A DNA stretch of 64,000 nt, taken from contig NZ_JACIEV010000003.1 in assembly GCF_014197105.1 (NCBI RefSeq), positions 248,001 to 312,000 of the forward strand. Direction: 5' to 3'. Numbering within the stretch: the first letter of the stretch is position 1; each line of letters starts with the position of its first letter. The position numbers and the translations under genes are program-made. This stretch comes from Sphingomonas jinjuensis. Lineage in GTDB: Bacteria; Pseudomonadota; Alphaproteobacteria; Sphingomonadales; Sphingomonadaceae. This document shows positions 32,733-42,074 of the stretch, in pieces. The notes beneath the pieces are model-generated. The model saw nothing but the letters and a program-made list of their open reading frames with translations, made no database searches and was not told the origin of the DNA.

Positions 32733-35700
32733 CCTGTCGCCCCTGCCGCCGCTAAAGGGCGCGCAGCGCGCGGCGAGCGATCCGCAGGCGCATGTCTGGC
32801 TCGCCGCCTCGGCGGGGACGGGCAAGACGCAGGTGCTGGCGGCGCGCGTCTATCGCCTGCTCCTGGCGGGGACCGATCCGTCGGCGATCCTGTGCCTGAC
32901 CTTCACCAAGGCGGGCGCGGCGGAGATGGCGCACCGGATCAGCAGCAGGTTGGCGGCATGGGTGCGGATGCCCGACATCGCTCTGGGCAAGGACCTCCAG
33001 GCGTTGGGCGAGCGGGGGACGCCCGAGCAGCGCGCGGTAGCGCGGACGCTGTTCGCGCGGGTGCTCGACGCGCCGGGCGGCGGCCTGCGCATCCAGACGA
33101 TCCACGGCTTTTGCCAGAGCTTGCTCGCCGCATTTCCGGTCGAGGCCGGGCTGACGCCGGGGTTCAGACCGATGGAGGCGCGCGAGGAGGCGGTGTTGGC
33201 GCGCGAGACACTGGCGGTGATGCTGGCGAGCGCGGAGGCCGAGGGACGCGAGCGGCCGGTGGCGACGATCGGCGCGTTGAGCCTGCGGATGGGCGAGGGC
33301 GGGGCGGAGAGTTTCCTCTATGCCTGTGCCCGCTCGCTGGCCGCGCTGGAGGCGTTGCCGAGCGGCATCGGGCCGTGGCTGCGGCGGACGCTTGACCTGC
33401 CGCAGGGCAATATCGACGAGGCCATGGCGGAAAGCTGCGACGCGATCGACACTTCCCTGCTGGAGCGAATCGCCGAGGCCAATCGCGCCTGGGGGACGGC
33501 AACCGGTATGGGCCATGCCGACGCGATCGGGCGGTGGCTGGCGGCAGCGCCGGCGGATCGGGTCGCGGGGCTGGAGGCGCTGTCGGCGGTGGTGCTGACC
33601 GGCAAGGGCGAGCCGCGCAAGGCGTCGGCGAAGCTGCTGGCGCTCGAGCCGGATTACGTCGAGCTGGCGGCCGAACTGGGCGATGCCTGCACCCAGCTGA
33701 TGTCGCTTGCGACGTGCGCGGGCTATGCCGACCTGCTCGCCGATGCGCTGGAGGTGGGGCGCGATTATGCGCGCGCCTATGCCGAGGCGAAGCGGCGGCG
33801 CGGGGCGGTCGATTTCGACGACCTGATCCGCCTGACGGTGGCGCTGCTCGACCAGCCGGGGATCGGCGAATGGGTGCGCTTCAAGCTCGACCAGGTGACC
33901 GAGCATGTGCTGATCGACGAGGCGCAGGATACCAACGCCAACCAGTGGCGGATCGTCCGCGCGCTGGCGGACGAGTTCTTCGTGGGGCGCGGTATCTATG
34001 CGCCGTCGACGCGCACGCTGTTCACGGTCGGCGACCACAAGCAGGCGATTTTCGGCTTCCAGGGCACCGATCCGATCAACTTCCAGGCGGCGGAGCGCTA
34101 TTTCGAGGGCAAGGCGGGTGAGGTCGCCGGCGACGACGAATGGCCGGCGCACGAGCGCGGGCTACCGTTCCAGCGACTGGCGCTGACCCATTCGTTTCGA
34201 TCGACCCGGCCGATCCTGGAGTTCGTCGATGCCGCCGTCGCCGAGACCTGCGCCCTGGGGCTCGGCACCGAGATCGAGGAACATGCCAGCGAGGTCGCTG
34301 GGCCGGGCACGGTCGAGCTGTGGCCGCCGGTGATGGCGGGCGGCGATGCCGAGGACGAGGAAGGCTGGATCGACGATGCGGTGCGCGGCAACGCGGCGCG
34401 GATCGCGAAGCAGGTGCGGCAGTGGCTCGACGAAGGCATGATGCTCGGCACCGCAAGGCGACCGCTGCGGCCCGAGGACGTGATGATCCTGGTCAAACGG
34501 CGCGGCGAGCTGGCGGCGCTGATTGTCGCGCGGCTCTACGCCGAAGGCGTGCCGGTGGCGGGCGTCGACCGGCTGCGGCTCAACGCGCCGCTGGCGGTGC
34601 AGGACCTGCTCGCGGCGATCCGCTTCGTGTTGCAGCCGGAGGACGACCTCAGCCTCGCCAGCCTGCTCGTGTCGCCGCTGATCGGGTGGACGCAGGAAGA
34701 GCTGCTGGCGGCGGCGGTGCGCGAGCGGGGCGGCCTGTGGCGGCACCTGACGCGGACCCAGCCTGCGGAGCGGCTGGCACCGCTCACTGCGATGCTGGCG
34801 CGCGCGGATATCGCGACGCCGTACCAGTTCCTCGAGGAGATATTGTCGGGGCCGCTCGACGGTCGACGCAAGTTGCTCAGGCGGCTGGGGGCGGAGGCGC
34901 GCGATCCGATCGAGGAACTGCTGGGCGCGGCGCTGGCATTCGAGATGACGACGACGCCGTCGCTGCAGCGCTTCCTCGACTGGTTCGATCGCGGCGATGT
35001 CGAGATCGTGCGTGATCCGTCGCAGCCCCTCGATGCGGTGCGGGTGATGACGGCGCATGGCGCCAAGGGATTGCAGGCGCCGCTGGTGATCCTGGCCGAT
35101 GCCACCGCCGATCCCGATGCGGCGCCGCGATCGCTGATCGGCTGGTCGCCCGAGGCCGGGGCAGAGCCGATGCCGATCTTTCGCCCGCGCAAGAACGAGC
35201 GCGGCGGCCCGCTCGACGCGGCGATCGCCGCGTTCGAGGCGCGCGAGCGGCAGGAGCATTGGCGGTTGTTCTACGTCGCGGCGACGCGGGCGGAGGAGCA
35301 TCTGGTGATCGCCGGATCGCTGTCGGCGAAGTGGAAGGGCGAGGCGCCCGAGGCCAGCTGGTACGCGGCATCGGCGCGCGCATTCGCGGCGCTCGGCCTC
35401 GGCGGCGAGGGGGCGCGGACCTTCCACGGCGTCATGCCGCCGACACTGCCGACGCGCGAAGCCAAGGCGGCGACGCCGACCCGCCCGATAGCGCCGGTGC
35501 CCGACTGGGCGCGGCGCGCGGCACCGGTCGAGGCGCGGCCACCGCGGCCGCTCGCGCCCTCGGCGCTGGGCGAGGACGCGGTCAGCGATCCGCCGCCGGG
35601 CCCGGCGCTTCGTGCGGCGGCGGAGCGCGGGCGGCTGATCCATGGGCTGTTCGAGCGATTGCCGCCGGTGGCGCCGGCGGAGCGTGCAGGCGCGGCGGAA

Positions 35701-36135
35701 CGCTGGCTGGCCGGCGCGGGCGGCGTGGCGGAGGCGGCGGCGCGGGCGGAGATTGCAGGGGCGGTGCTCGCCATCCTTGCCGATGATAGGTTCGCCGATC
35801 TGTTCGGGCCGACGGCGCTGGCGGAGGCGCCGATCGCGGCGACCTTGCCGAGCGGGCTGGTCGTCGCGGGGACGGTTGATCGGCTGCTGATCGACGAGGA
35901 TGTCGTGCGGCTGGTCGATTTCAAGACGGGGCGGCGAGCGCCCGCCTCCATCGACGAGGTGCCCGACTATCACTGGCGGCAGATGGCGGCCTATGCGGCG
36001 GCGCTGGCGGTGATCTTTCCGGGGAGGCGGATCGAGGCGGCGTTGCTGTACACTGCGGGGCCGGTGCTGTTCACGCTGCCGGGCGACCAATTGGCGCGGC
36101 ACAAGCCGGGCTTTAGCGACGCGGAGCAAAGCTGA
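32725..36135 (+). CDS. addA: Double-strand break repair helicase AddA
   Basis: 1136 residues, UvrD-type superfamily 1 helicase-nuclease. Walker A is [17 protein letters not shown] near residue 30. Further helicase motifs follow in order: [61 protein letters not shown] and [13 protein letters not shown]. The C-terminal RecB-type nuclease has [12 protein letters not shown] and [10 protein letters not shown]. The start is GTG at 32725, within the last 8 bases of addB (GTGAATGA), implying tight coupling of the two subunits. The Arg finger-containing AATRAEEH motif is intact, so the complex should be active. Confidence 0.96.
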   Translation: MNDLSPLPPLKGAQRAASDPQAHVWLAASAGTGKTQVLAARVYRLLLAGTDPSAILCLTFTKAGAAEMAHRISSRLAAWVRMPDIALGKDLQALGERGTPEQRAVARTLFARVLDAPGGGLRIQTIHGFCQSLLAAFPVEAGLTPGFRPMEAREEAVLARETLAVMLASAEAEGRERPVATIGALSLRMGEGGAESFLYACARSLAALEALPSGIGPWLRRTLDLPQGNIDEAMAESCDAIDTSLLERIAEANRAWGTATGMGHADAIGRWLAAAPADRVAGLEALSAVVLTGKGEPRKASAKLLALEPDYVELAAELGDACTQLMSLATCAGYADLLADALEVGRDYARAYAEAKRRRGAVDFDDLIRLTVALLDQPGIGEWVRFKLDQVTEHVLIDEAQDTNANQWRIVRALADEFFVGRGIYAPSTRTLFTVGDHKQAIFGFQGTDPINFQAAERYFEGKAGEVAGDDEWPAHERGLPFQRLALTHSFRSTRPILEFVDAAVAETCALGLGTEIEEHASEVAGPGTVELWPPVMAGGDAEDEEGWIDDAVRGNAARIAKQVRQWLDEGMMLGTARRPLRPEDVMILVKRRGELAALIVARLYAEGVPVAGVDRLRLNAPLAVQDLLAAIRFVLQPEDDLSLASLLVSPLIGWTQEELLAAAVRERGGLWRHLTRTQPAERLAPLTAMLARADIATPYQFLEEILSGPLDGRRKLLRRLGAEARDPIEELLGAALAFEMTTTPSLQRFLDWFDRGDVEIVRDPSQPLDAVRVMTAHGAKGLQAPLVILADATADPDAAPRSLIGWSPEAGAEPMPIFRPRKNERGGPLDAAIAAFEARERQEHWRLFYVAATRAEEHLVIAGSLSAKWKGEAPEASWYAASARAFAALGLGGEGARTFHGVMPPTLPTREAKAATPTRPIAPVPDWARRAAPVEARPPRPLAPSALGEDAVSDPPPGPALRAAAERGRLIHGLFERLPPVAPAERAGAAERWLAGAGGVAEAAARAEIAGAVLAILADDRFADLFGPTALAEAPIAATLPSGLVVAGTVDRLLIDEDVVRLVDFKTGRRAPASIDEVPDYHWRQMAAYAAALAVIFPGRRIEAALLYTAGPVLFTLPGDQLARHKPGFSDAEQS

Positions 36136-36196
36136 GGCTCGGTCCGTTGAGCAACGCGGCTGGCCGCCCTACATGGCGGGCAAAGGAGAAATACCG

Positions 36197-36520
36197 ATGG
36201 CAACCAAGACGATCACCGACGCGAGCTGGGACAACGACGTGCTGAAGGCCGACGGGCCGGTGCTGGTGGATTTCTGGGCCGAGTGGTGCGGGCCGTGCAA
36301 GATGATCGGGCCGAGCCTGGAAGAGATTTCCGAGGAGTTAGGCGAGCAGGTGACGATCGCGAAGCTGAACATCGACGAGAATCCCGATGCACCGGGCCGC
36401 TATGGCGTGCGGGGTATCCCGACGATGATCCTGTTCAAGGGCGGCGCGCCGGCCGCGCAGAAGGTCGGCGCCGAGCCCAAGGGGCGGATCAAGGCGTGGC
36501 TCGAGGGCGCGCTCACGTAA
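36197..36520 (+). CDS. trxA: Thioredoxin
   Basis: 107 residues, a standard thioredoxin. The redox motif is W30-C31-G-P-C34 in [11 protein letters not shown], with the cis-proline segment [12 protein letters not shown]. It reduces disulfides in cytoplasmic enzymes such as ribonucleotide reductase and peroxiredoxins. An AAAGGAGAA ribosome site sits 7 bases before the ATG at 36197, which rules out an upstream in-frame ATG at 36173. It is 61 bp downstream of addA on the same strand; this addA-trxA adjacency is common in alphaproteobacteria. A palindromic repeat follows. Confidence 0.96.
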   Translation: MATKTITDASWDNDVLKADGPVLVDFWAEWCGPCKMIGPSLEEISEELGEQVTIAKLNIDENPDAPGRYGVRGIPTMILFKGGAPAAQKVGAEPKGRIKAWLEGALT

Positions 36521-36528
36521 CTTGCTGA

Positions 36529-36612
36529 CGTCACCCTGAACTTGTTTCAGGGTCTCCCGCCGCGAGCGGTTTCGCTGGTGGCGGGAGATGCTGAAACGAG
36601 TTCGGCATGACG
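36529..36612. repeat. Two-hairpin palindromic repeat, copy 2 of family A
   Basis: Same plan as 1161-1241: CGTCA / TGACG ends, left hairpin ACCCTGAA-cttgt-TTCAGGGT, central CTCCCGCC / GGCGGGAG and right hairpin TGCTGAA-acgag-TTCGGCA. It separates the convergent ends of trxA and argJ. Stem changes relative to copy 1 are compensated on the other strand. Confidence 0.9.
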
Positions 36613-36627
36613 GAATCTTGCAGCCGG

Positions 36628-37857
36628 TCAGCTGCGGTAATCGGCGTTGATCGAGATGTAGCCGTGGGTCAGGTCGCAGGTCCAGACCGTGGCCTGGCCG
36701 TCGCCGAGGCCCAGGTCGACGCCCACGGCGATCTCCTGGCCCTTCAGGTGCGCGGCGACGGGGGCTTCGTCATAGCCTTCCACCGCCAGGCCATCGCGCG
36801 CGACCAGCGTATTGCCGAAGCGGATCGACAGCTTGTCGCGCTCGGCGGGCTCGCCGGCCTTGCCGACCGCCATGACGATGCGGCCCCAATTGGCGTCCTC
36901 GCCGGCAATGGCGGTCTTCACCAGCGGCGAGTTGGCGATCGACATCGCGATCCGGTGCGCGGAGCGGTCGCTTTCGGCGGCGATCACCTCGACCTCGATC
37001 AGCTTGGTCGCGCCTTCGCCGTCGCGGACCACGAGGATTGCGAGTTGGTGGCACAAGTCGTTCAGCGCGGCGCGGAAGGCGTCGGCGCCGGCACTGTCGT
37101 CGTCGACGAGCATCGCATTGCCCGCCGCCCCGGTGGCGAAGGCGAGGACGGTGTCGCTGGTCGAGGTGTCGCCGTCGACGGTGATGCACGAGAAGCTGGG
37201 CGCGTTGGCCGCGGATAGCGCGCGCTGGAGGAGGGCGGGGTCGACCGCCGCATCGGTGAAGACGAAGCCGAGCATCGTCGCCATGTCGGGCGCGATCATC
37301 CCCGAGCCCTTGATGATCCCGACCAGCGTGACGGTGCGGCCATCGACGATAGCGGTGGTCATCGCGCCCTTCGGATAGGTATCGGTGGTGCCGATCGTCT
37401 CGGCGGCCGACTTCCAGTCGGTGATGTCGGCGGTGAACGCGGCGTCTAGCCCTGCCTCCGCCTTGTCGATCGGCAGTGGGACGCCGATGACGCCGGTCGA
37501 GGCGACGAAGACGTCGGACGGCTGGCATCCGAGATGGCCGGCGGTGCGCGCGGCGATTGCCTCGACCGCAGCGCGGCCGCGATTGCCGGTGAAGGCGTTC
37601 GAGTTGCCGGCGTTGACGACGAGCGCGCGCGCCCGGCCGAGCGTCAGGGCGGCGCGGCACCATTCGACCTCGGGCGAGGGGCAGCGGCTGTTCGTCAATA
37701 CGCCGGCGACGGCGGTGCCGGGCGCCAGCTCGACGAAGGTCAGGTCGCAGCGGTTCCATGTCTTGTAACGCGCCCGCGCGACTCGCGGCGTGGCCCCGGC
37801 GATCGGCGGCAGCGCGGGGAAGGGCGTGGCGAGGGGGGAGATGGGGGTGTCGACCAT
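36628..37857 (-). CDS. argJ: Bifunctional ornithine acetyltransferase / N-acetylglutamate synthase ArgJ
   Basis: Moves the acetyl group from N-acetylornithine to glutamate in the cyclic arginine pathway, and in some species also uses acetyl-CoA. 409 residues. ArgJ cleaves itself before a threonine that becomes the nucleophile; here the site is A193|T194 in MIAPDMATMLGF. KGAMTTAIVDG and the C-terminal DLTHGYISINADYRS are also diagnostic. I chose the ATG of MVDTPISPL at 37857; an ATG four codons earlier is possible, and the frame extends further without family similarity. It is divergent from the small TonB_C-like gene. Confidence 0.95.
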   Translation of the reverse strand: MVDTPISPLATPFPALPPIAGATPRVARARYKTWNRCDLTFVELAPGTAVAGVLTNSRCPSPEVEWCRAALTLGRARALVVNAGNSNAFTGNRGRAAVEAIAARTAGHLGCQPSDVFVASTGVIGVPLPIDKAEAGLDAAFTADITDWKSAAETIGTTDTYPKGAMTTAIVDGRTVTLVGIIKGSGMIAPDMATMLGFVFTDAAVDPALLQRALSAANAPSFSCITVDGDTSTSDTVLAFATGAAGNAMLVDDDSAGADAFRAALNDLCHQLAILVVRDGEGATKLIEVEVIAAESDRSAHRIAMSIANSPLVKTAIAGEDANWGRIVMAVGKAGEPAERDKLSIRFGNTLVARDGLAVEGYDEAPVAAHLKGQEIAVGVDLGLGDGQATVWTCDLTHGYISINADYRS

Positions 37858-37952
37858 GAGGGCGTCCATAGCTCCAGATGGTTGCGGATCAACGCTGGAG
37901 CGTCGCGGCGAACGTGCAATGCTGCGGTAGGTCAAAAGTTGGAGTCGCTGCG

Positions 37953-38357
37953 ATGCGGAGAACAGGTGTCCTGGCGATCACGGTCGGCCTATTCTGGAGC
38001 GCCGGCGCGATGGCCCAGTCCGGCTCTCAGCCGCTCGGCGACATCAGCCAATATCCCGGATCGACGAATTATCCCCCGGCGGCGCTGCGTGCCGATGCCC
38101 AGGGACGCACAGTGGCGCTTCTCGGCATCAGCCCGCAGGGGCGGGTCACGGATTGCAGCATCGAGGGGTCGAGCGGCAACTCGGATCTAGATGCGGAGAC
38201 GTGTCAGATAGCGACGCAGCGAATGCGATTCCAGCCGGCGCGGGACGAGAAGAAGCGACCCGTCGCCTCGACCTATCGGCTGCCGATCCGCTGGGTCCTG
38301 CCGACGCCGCCTGTAGATACCGTGCCGCCGGCTCCGACGCCGCCCGCGGGCAGTTGA
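37953..38357 (+). CDS. Small exported protein with TonB C-terminal-like domain
   Basis: 134 residues. A signal peptide (MRRTGVLAITVGLFWSAGAMAQ) is followed by a single domain resembling the TonB C-terminus: YPPAALRADAQGRTVALLGISPQGRVTDCSIEGSSGNSDL and TCQIATQRMRFQPA. A proline-rich tail (PTPPVDTVPPAPTPP) ends it. It has no membrane anchor or long proline-rich spacer like real TonB. Two cysteines in the domain (DCSIEG, ETCQIA) are placed to form a disulfide. Stand-alone domains of this type are common in sphingomonads; their partners are not known to me. A smaller relative follows at 38418. Confidence 0.8.
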   Translation: MRRTGVLAITVGLFWSAGAMAQSGSQPLGDISQYPGSTNYPPAALRADAQGRTVALLGISPQGRVTDCSIEGSSGNSDLDAETCQIATQRMRFQPARDEKKRPVASTYRLPIRWVLPTPPVDTVPPAPTPPAGS

Positions 38358-38417
38358 CCCGAACGGCGGCCGGCTGGTCGCTCCATTAACCTTTCGGTAA
38401 CTTTTTCGGGCGGATGG

Positions 38418-38726
38418 ATGATCCGTCCCGAAGGGCGCGTGCTTGCCATGCGGGATCGGGAGAATGTCGCCATGTTGTCGATGATGCTGCTGCAAGTCGC
38501 GGCCATGGATCTGAGCAAGGGGCCCGTCGCGAACACCAACGTCGCGGTCGAGGTGCGGCTTGACGCCGAAGGGCGGGTGACGGCGTGCCGGGTGCCGAAG
38601 GGCGACCAACTGGCGTGCAAGGGCTTCGTCAAGGGGCGTCAGGTGGCCTCGCCGCTGCGCCGCAACGGCAAGCCCGTCGCCGGCAAGATGACGGTATCGA
38701 CCACTACGGTGGTCAGCCCGCTCTGA
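38418..38726 (+). CDS. Small protein with reduced TonB C-terminal-like domain
   Basis: Up to 102 residues. The segment VAVEVRLDAEGRVTACRVPKG followed by CKGFVKGRQVASPLRRNGKPV aligns in pattern with the preceding TonB_C-like protein, but the N-terminus has only a weak hydrophobic stretch (MLSMMLLQVAAM). If translation starts at the internal ATG 38472, which has a better GGGAGA ribosome site, the product is 84 residues and that stretch becomes the very N-terminus. It is probably a diverged tandem relative of 37953-38357. Function unknown. Confidence 0.55.
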   Translation: MIRPEGRVLAMRDRENVAMLSMMLLQVAAMDLSKGPVANTNVAVEVRLDAEGRVTACRVPKGDQLACKGFVKGRQVASPLRRNGKPVAGKMTVSTTTVVSPL

Positions 38727-38805
38727 GGTTGCGCACCGTAGCGGGGCGAGCCGTGTCACGGCGTCGGTGGACGACGGCCTCGCCGCGCCCTATGCAGGCC
38801 GACGC

Positions 38806-39069
38806 ATGAACTTGCTGCTGCTTCTTTCCGCGTTGCTTTCCGCGCTGACCGGCGTTGCCGGCGGCGTGCGGGCGCCGCCGGCCGCGGCGCAGGTGATGGC
38901 GGCGGAGGCGCGCCGCGCGCTGCCGGCGGCGACGCGGCAGGCGCGACTCGCCGCTCGTCCCGTCGCGGCGCTGCCCGCGTTGGCGACGCTGGCCGGCACG
39001 GCGACCGCAATCGTTCCCGCCTTCGTCACGCCCGCGCTGCTGCTGACGACCGGCCGCCGCCGCGAATAA
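38806..39069 (+). CDS. Small signal-peptide-bearing ORF immediately upstream of secA
   Basis: 87 residues, starting [17 protein letters not shown], a hydrophobic signal-like segment, then VRAPPAAAQ, an alanine/arginine-rich middle and a second hydrophobic stretch ([23 protein letters not shown]) before a basic end. It sits in the position of secM in E. coli, 101 bases before secA on the same strand, and contains RAPP (residues 22-25), a tetrapeptide known from ribosome-arrest peptides. However, RAPP is close to the N-terminus, unlike known Sec-monitoring arrest peptides. It may simply be a small membrane or periplasmic protein. An ATG 13 codons upstream is also in frame. I know no homologue. 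Confidence 0.5.
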   Translation: MNLLLLLSALLSALTGVAGGVRAPPAAAQVMAAEARRALPAATRQARLAARPVAALPALATLAGTATAIVPAFVTPALLLTTGRRRE

Positions 39070-39081
39070 CGCCGCGGTTGT

Positions 39082-39097
39082 ACGGGCACGCGCCCGT
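39082..39097 (+). promoter_or_regulatory. Short hairpin in the secA leader
   Basis: ACGGGC-acgc-GCCCGT, 12 bases after the small ORF stop and 73 bases before the secA start. There is no T-run, so it is not a standard terminator; it could influence how secA is translated relative to the upstream ORF. Confidence 0.4.
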
Positions 39098-39170
39098 CCC
39101 ATCTGCCAGCCACGATCCCTCGCGCGCGCCGACCGGCTGCGTGCCCACCGCTATCCTTAGGAATCTGCCC

Positions 39171-41915
39171 ATGTTCGGCGGCCTTGCCAAATCCATCTTC
39201 GGTTCGTCCAACGACCGCTACGTGAAGTCGCTCAATCCCGTGCTCGCCAAGATCGCGGGCTTCGAGCCGTCGCTGCAGGCGATGAGCGACGAGGAGCTGG
39301 CGGGCCAGACCGTCAAGTTCCGCGCCCGTCTGGACCAAGGCGAAAAGCTCGATGCGCTGCTGCCCGAGGCCTATGCCACGGTGCGCGAGGCGGCGCGCCG
39401 GGTGCTGGGTCAGCGCCATTATGACGTGCAGATGATCGGCGGCATCGTCCTCCACCGCGGCGAGATCGCCGAGATGCGGACGGGCGAGGGCAAGACGCTG
39501 GTCGCGACACTGGCGACCTATCTCAACGCGCTGCCGGGCGAGGGCGTCCACGTCATCACCGTCAACGATTATCTGGCGGCCCGCGATGCCGACTGGATGG
39601 GCCAGGTCTATCGCTTCCTGGGGATGACCGTGGGCGTCATCATCCCCAACCTGACCGACGAGCAGCGCCGCGCGGCGTATAACGCCGACATCACCTATGG
39701 CACGAACAACGAGTTCGGCTTCGACTATCTGCGCGACAACATGAAGTACGAGCGCACGCAGATGGTGCAGCGCCCGTTCGCGATGGCGATCGTCGACGAG
39801 GTCGATTCGGTGCTGATCGACGAGGCGCGCACGCCGCTCATCATCAGCGGCCCGACCGACGACAAGTCCGAGCTGTACATGCGCGTCGACGCGATCGTGA
39901 AGCAGCTGGTCGACAAGGATTACGAGCTCGACGAAAAGCAGAAGTCGATCACCCTGACCGAGGACGGTACCGAGCGCGCCGAGCGACTGCTCGAGGCGGC
40001 GGGCATCCTGGAGGGCGCGAACCTCTACGACTTCGAGAATACCCAGGTGGTCCACCACCTGAACCAGTCGCTGCGCGCCAACAAGATGTTCAAGCGCGAC
40101 ACCGATTACATCGTCAAGGATGGCAAGGTCATCATCATCGACGAGTTCACCGGCCGCATGATGGACGGCCGGCGCTGGTCCGACGGCCTGCACCAGGCGG
40201 TCGAGGCCAAGGAGGGCGTCGAGATCGAGCCCGAGAACCAGACGATGGCGTCGATCACCTTCCAGAATTATTTCCGCATGTATCCGAAGCTGGCTGGCAT
40301 GACCGGTACGGCGGCGACCGAGGCGGCGGAATTCTACGACATCTACAAGATGAACGTCGTCACCATCCCGACCAACGTGCCGGTGCAGCGCATCGACGAG
40401 GAAGACGAGTTCTATAAGGATACCCAGGACAAGTTCCGCGCGATCGCCAAGAAGATCGGCGAGCATGCCGCGAAGGGACAGCCGGTGCTGGTCGGCACGG
40501 TCTCGATCGAGAAGTCCGAGCTGCTGAGCGAGTTCCTCAACCAGGAGGGCGTCGAGCATAAGGTGCTGAACGCGCGCTATCACGAGATGGAGGCGCACAT
40601 CGTCGCGCAGGCCGGCCGCAAGTCGGCGGTGACGATCGCGACCAACATGGCGGGCCGCGGCACCGACATTCAGCTGGGCGGCAACCTGGAGTTCCGCATG
40701 CTCGACGAGCATCCCGAGCTGGTGGCCGGCACCCCCGAATACGACGCGGCAGCGGAGCGGATCCGCGCCGAGATCATCCAGGAGAAGAAGGACGTGCTCG
40801 CGTCGGGCGGGCTGTTCGTGCTCGGCACCGAGCGGCACGAGAGCCGGCGCATCGACAATCAGCTGCGCGGGCGTTCGGGTCGCCAGGGCGATCCCGGCTT
40901 GTCGCGCTTCTATCTTAGCCTCGACGACGATCTGCTGCGCATCTTCGGCCCCGACACGCTGTTCGCGAAAATGATGCGCAACAACATCGAGGACGGCGAG
41001 GCAATCGGTTCCAAGTGGCTGTCGAAGGCGATCGAGACCGCGCAGAAGAAGGTCGAGGCGCGCAACTATGACATTCGCAAGCAGGTCGTCGAATATGACG
41101 ACGTGATGAACGACCAGCGTAAGGTGATCTACGAACAGCGCGCCGATATCATGGATGCCGAAACGGTGGGCGACGTCGTCACCGACATGCGTGCCGAGAC
41201 GGTCAACGCGATCGTCGGCGAGGCGTGCCCGGTCGGCAGCTATCCCGAGCAGTGGGACGTCGAGGGGATGAAGACGCAGCTCGTCGAGGTGCTGAACCTC
41301 GACATGCCGGTCGACGCCTGGCTGGAGGAAGAGGCGATCGATCCCGAGATCGTCGAGGAGCGCGTGCGCGAGGCGGCCGATGCCGCGATCGCGACCAAGG
41401 CGGCGGACTTGGAGCCCGAAACCTGGACCCAGGTCGAGAAGTCGATCCTGCTCCAGAATTTGGACCACCACTGGAAGGAGCATCTGGCGACGCTCGACGC
41501 ACTGCGCCAGGTCGTCCATCTGCGCGCCTACGCCCAGAAGACGCCGATCAACGAGTATAAGCAGGAAGCGTTCATGCTGTTCCAGCGGATGCTCGACAAC
41601 ATCCGCACCGACGTGACGCGGACGCTGGCCTATGCGCAATTCCAGATGCAGCCGTCGGTCGACCTGCCGCAGCTGCCCGACTTCATCACGACGCACTTCG
41701 ATCCGTTCACGGGCGAGGACAACAGCAACGACATCGACGCCGGCACGCTGGGGCTGGTGCAGAGCCAGCTGCCGCCGCTCCAGATCGCGCGGCCTGAGCC
41801 GACCGATCTCGGCGACAATCCCGAGCATTGGGAAGGGCGGGTCAACCGCAACAGCCCGTGCCCGTGCGGATCGGGGCTGAAGTACAAGCATTGCCACGGG
41901 TCGGTGACGGCGTAA
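39171..41915 (+). CDS. secA: Preprotein translocase ATPase SecA
   Basis: Motor of the Sec pathway, pushing unfolded preproteins through SecYEG. 914 residues. It has the N-terminal [16 protein letters not shown], Walker A MRTGEGKT near residue 102, the [19 protein letters not shown]-type motif and [14 protein letters not shown] of the second motor domain. The C-terminal zinc-binding tail [18 protein letters not shown] contacts SecB and phospholipids. AGGA lies 8 bases before the ATG at 39171; the frame is open upstream but without homology. Possible leader control is noted at 38806-39097. A palindromic repeat follows. Confidence 0.98.
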   Translation: MFGGLAKSIFGSSNDRYVKSLNPVLAKIAGFEPSLQAMSDEELAGQTVKFRARLDQGEKLDALLPEAYATVREAARRVLGQRHYDVQMIGGIVLHRGEIAEMRTGEGKTLVATLATYLNALPGEGVHVITVNDYLAARDADWMGQVYRFLGMTVGVIIPNLTDEQRRAAYNADITYGTNNEFGFDYLRDNMKYERTQMVQRPFAMAIVDEVDSVLIDEARTPLIISGPTDDKSELYMRVDAIVKQLVDKDYELDEKQKSITLTEDGTERAERLLEAAGILEGANLYDFENTQVVHHLNQSLRANKMFKRDTDYIVKDGKVIIIDEFTGRMMDGRRWSDGLHQAVEAKEGVEIEPENQTMASITFQNYFRMYPKLAGMTGTAATEAAEFYDIYKMNVVTIPTNVPVQRIDEEDEFYKDTQDKFRAIAKKIGEHAAKGQPVLVGTVSIEKSELLSEFLNQEGVEHKVLNARYHEMEAHIVAQAGRKSAVTIATNMAGRGTDIQLGGNLEFRMLDEHPELVAGTPEYDAAAERIRAEIIQEKKDVLASGGLFVLGTERHESRRIDNQLRGRSGRQGDPGLSRFYLSLDDDLLRIFGPDTLFAKMMRNNIEDGEAIGSKWLSKAIETAQKKVEARNYDIRKQVVEYDDVMNDQRKVIYEQRADIMDAETVGDVVTDMRAETVNAIVGEACPVGSYPEQWDVEGMKTQLVEVLNLDMPVDAWLEEEAIDPEIVEERVREAADAAIATKAADLEPETWTQVEKSILLQNLDHHWKEHLATLDALRQVVHLRAYAQKTPINEYKQEAFMLFQRMLDNIRTDVTRTLAYAQFQMQPSVDLPQLPDFITTHFDPFTGEDNSNDIDAGTLGLVQSQLPPLQIARPEPTDLGDNPEHWEGRVNRNSPCPCGSGLKYKHCHGSVTA

Positions 41916-41944
41916 GCGATTGGGGAGGGGGCGTGCGTCCTCTC

Positions 41945-42045
41945 CGTCGTCATCCCCGCGAAGGCGGGGATCCAGACTGGCTGCGCTTGGTGAGACTCAC
42001 GGCGACCAGTGATGATGGGGCCCCGCCTGCACGGGGATGACGACG
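41945..42045. repeat. Palindromic repeat after secA with 13-bp terminal inverted repeats
   Basis: CGTCGTCATCCCC (41945-41957) and GGGGATGACGACG (42033-42045) are perfect inverts. The left arm folds as ATCCCCGC-gaag-GCGGGGAT. It lies between the convergent ends of secA and astD and is related to 29725-29819. Confidence 0.9.
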
Positions 42046-42074
42046 TGTAGGGGCATCCCCCGAGGTGACGGGAA

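Noticed and set aside
38790..41897. Open frame of over 1000 codons antisense to secA
   Set aside because: Long antisense frames are common in high-GC DNA. The composition is arginine- and aspartate-rich shadow sequence, and the sense strand encodes an intact SecA.
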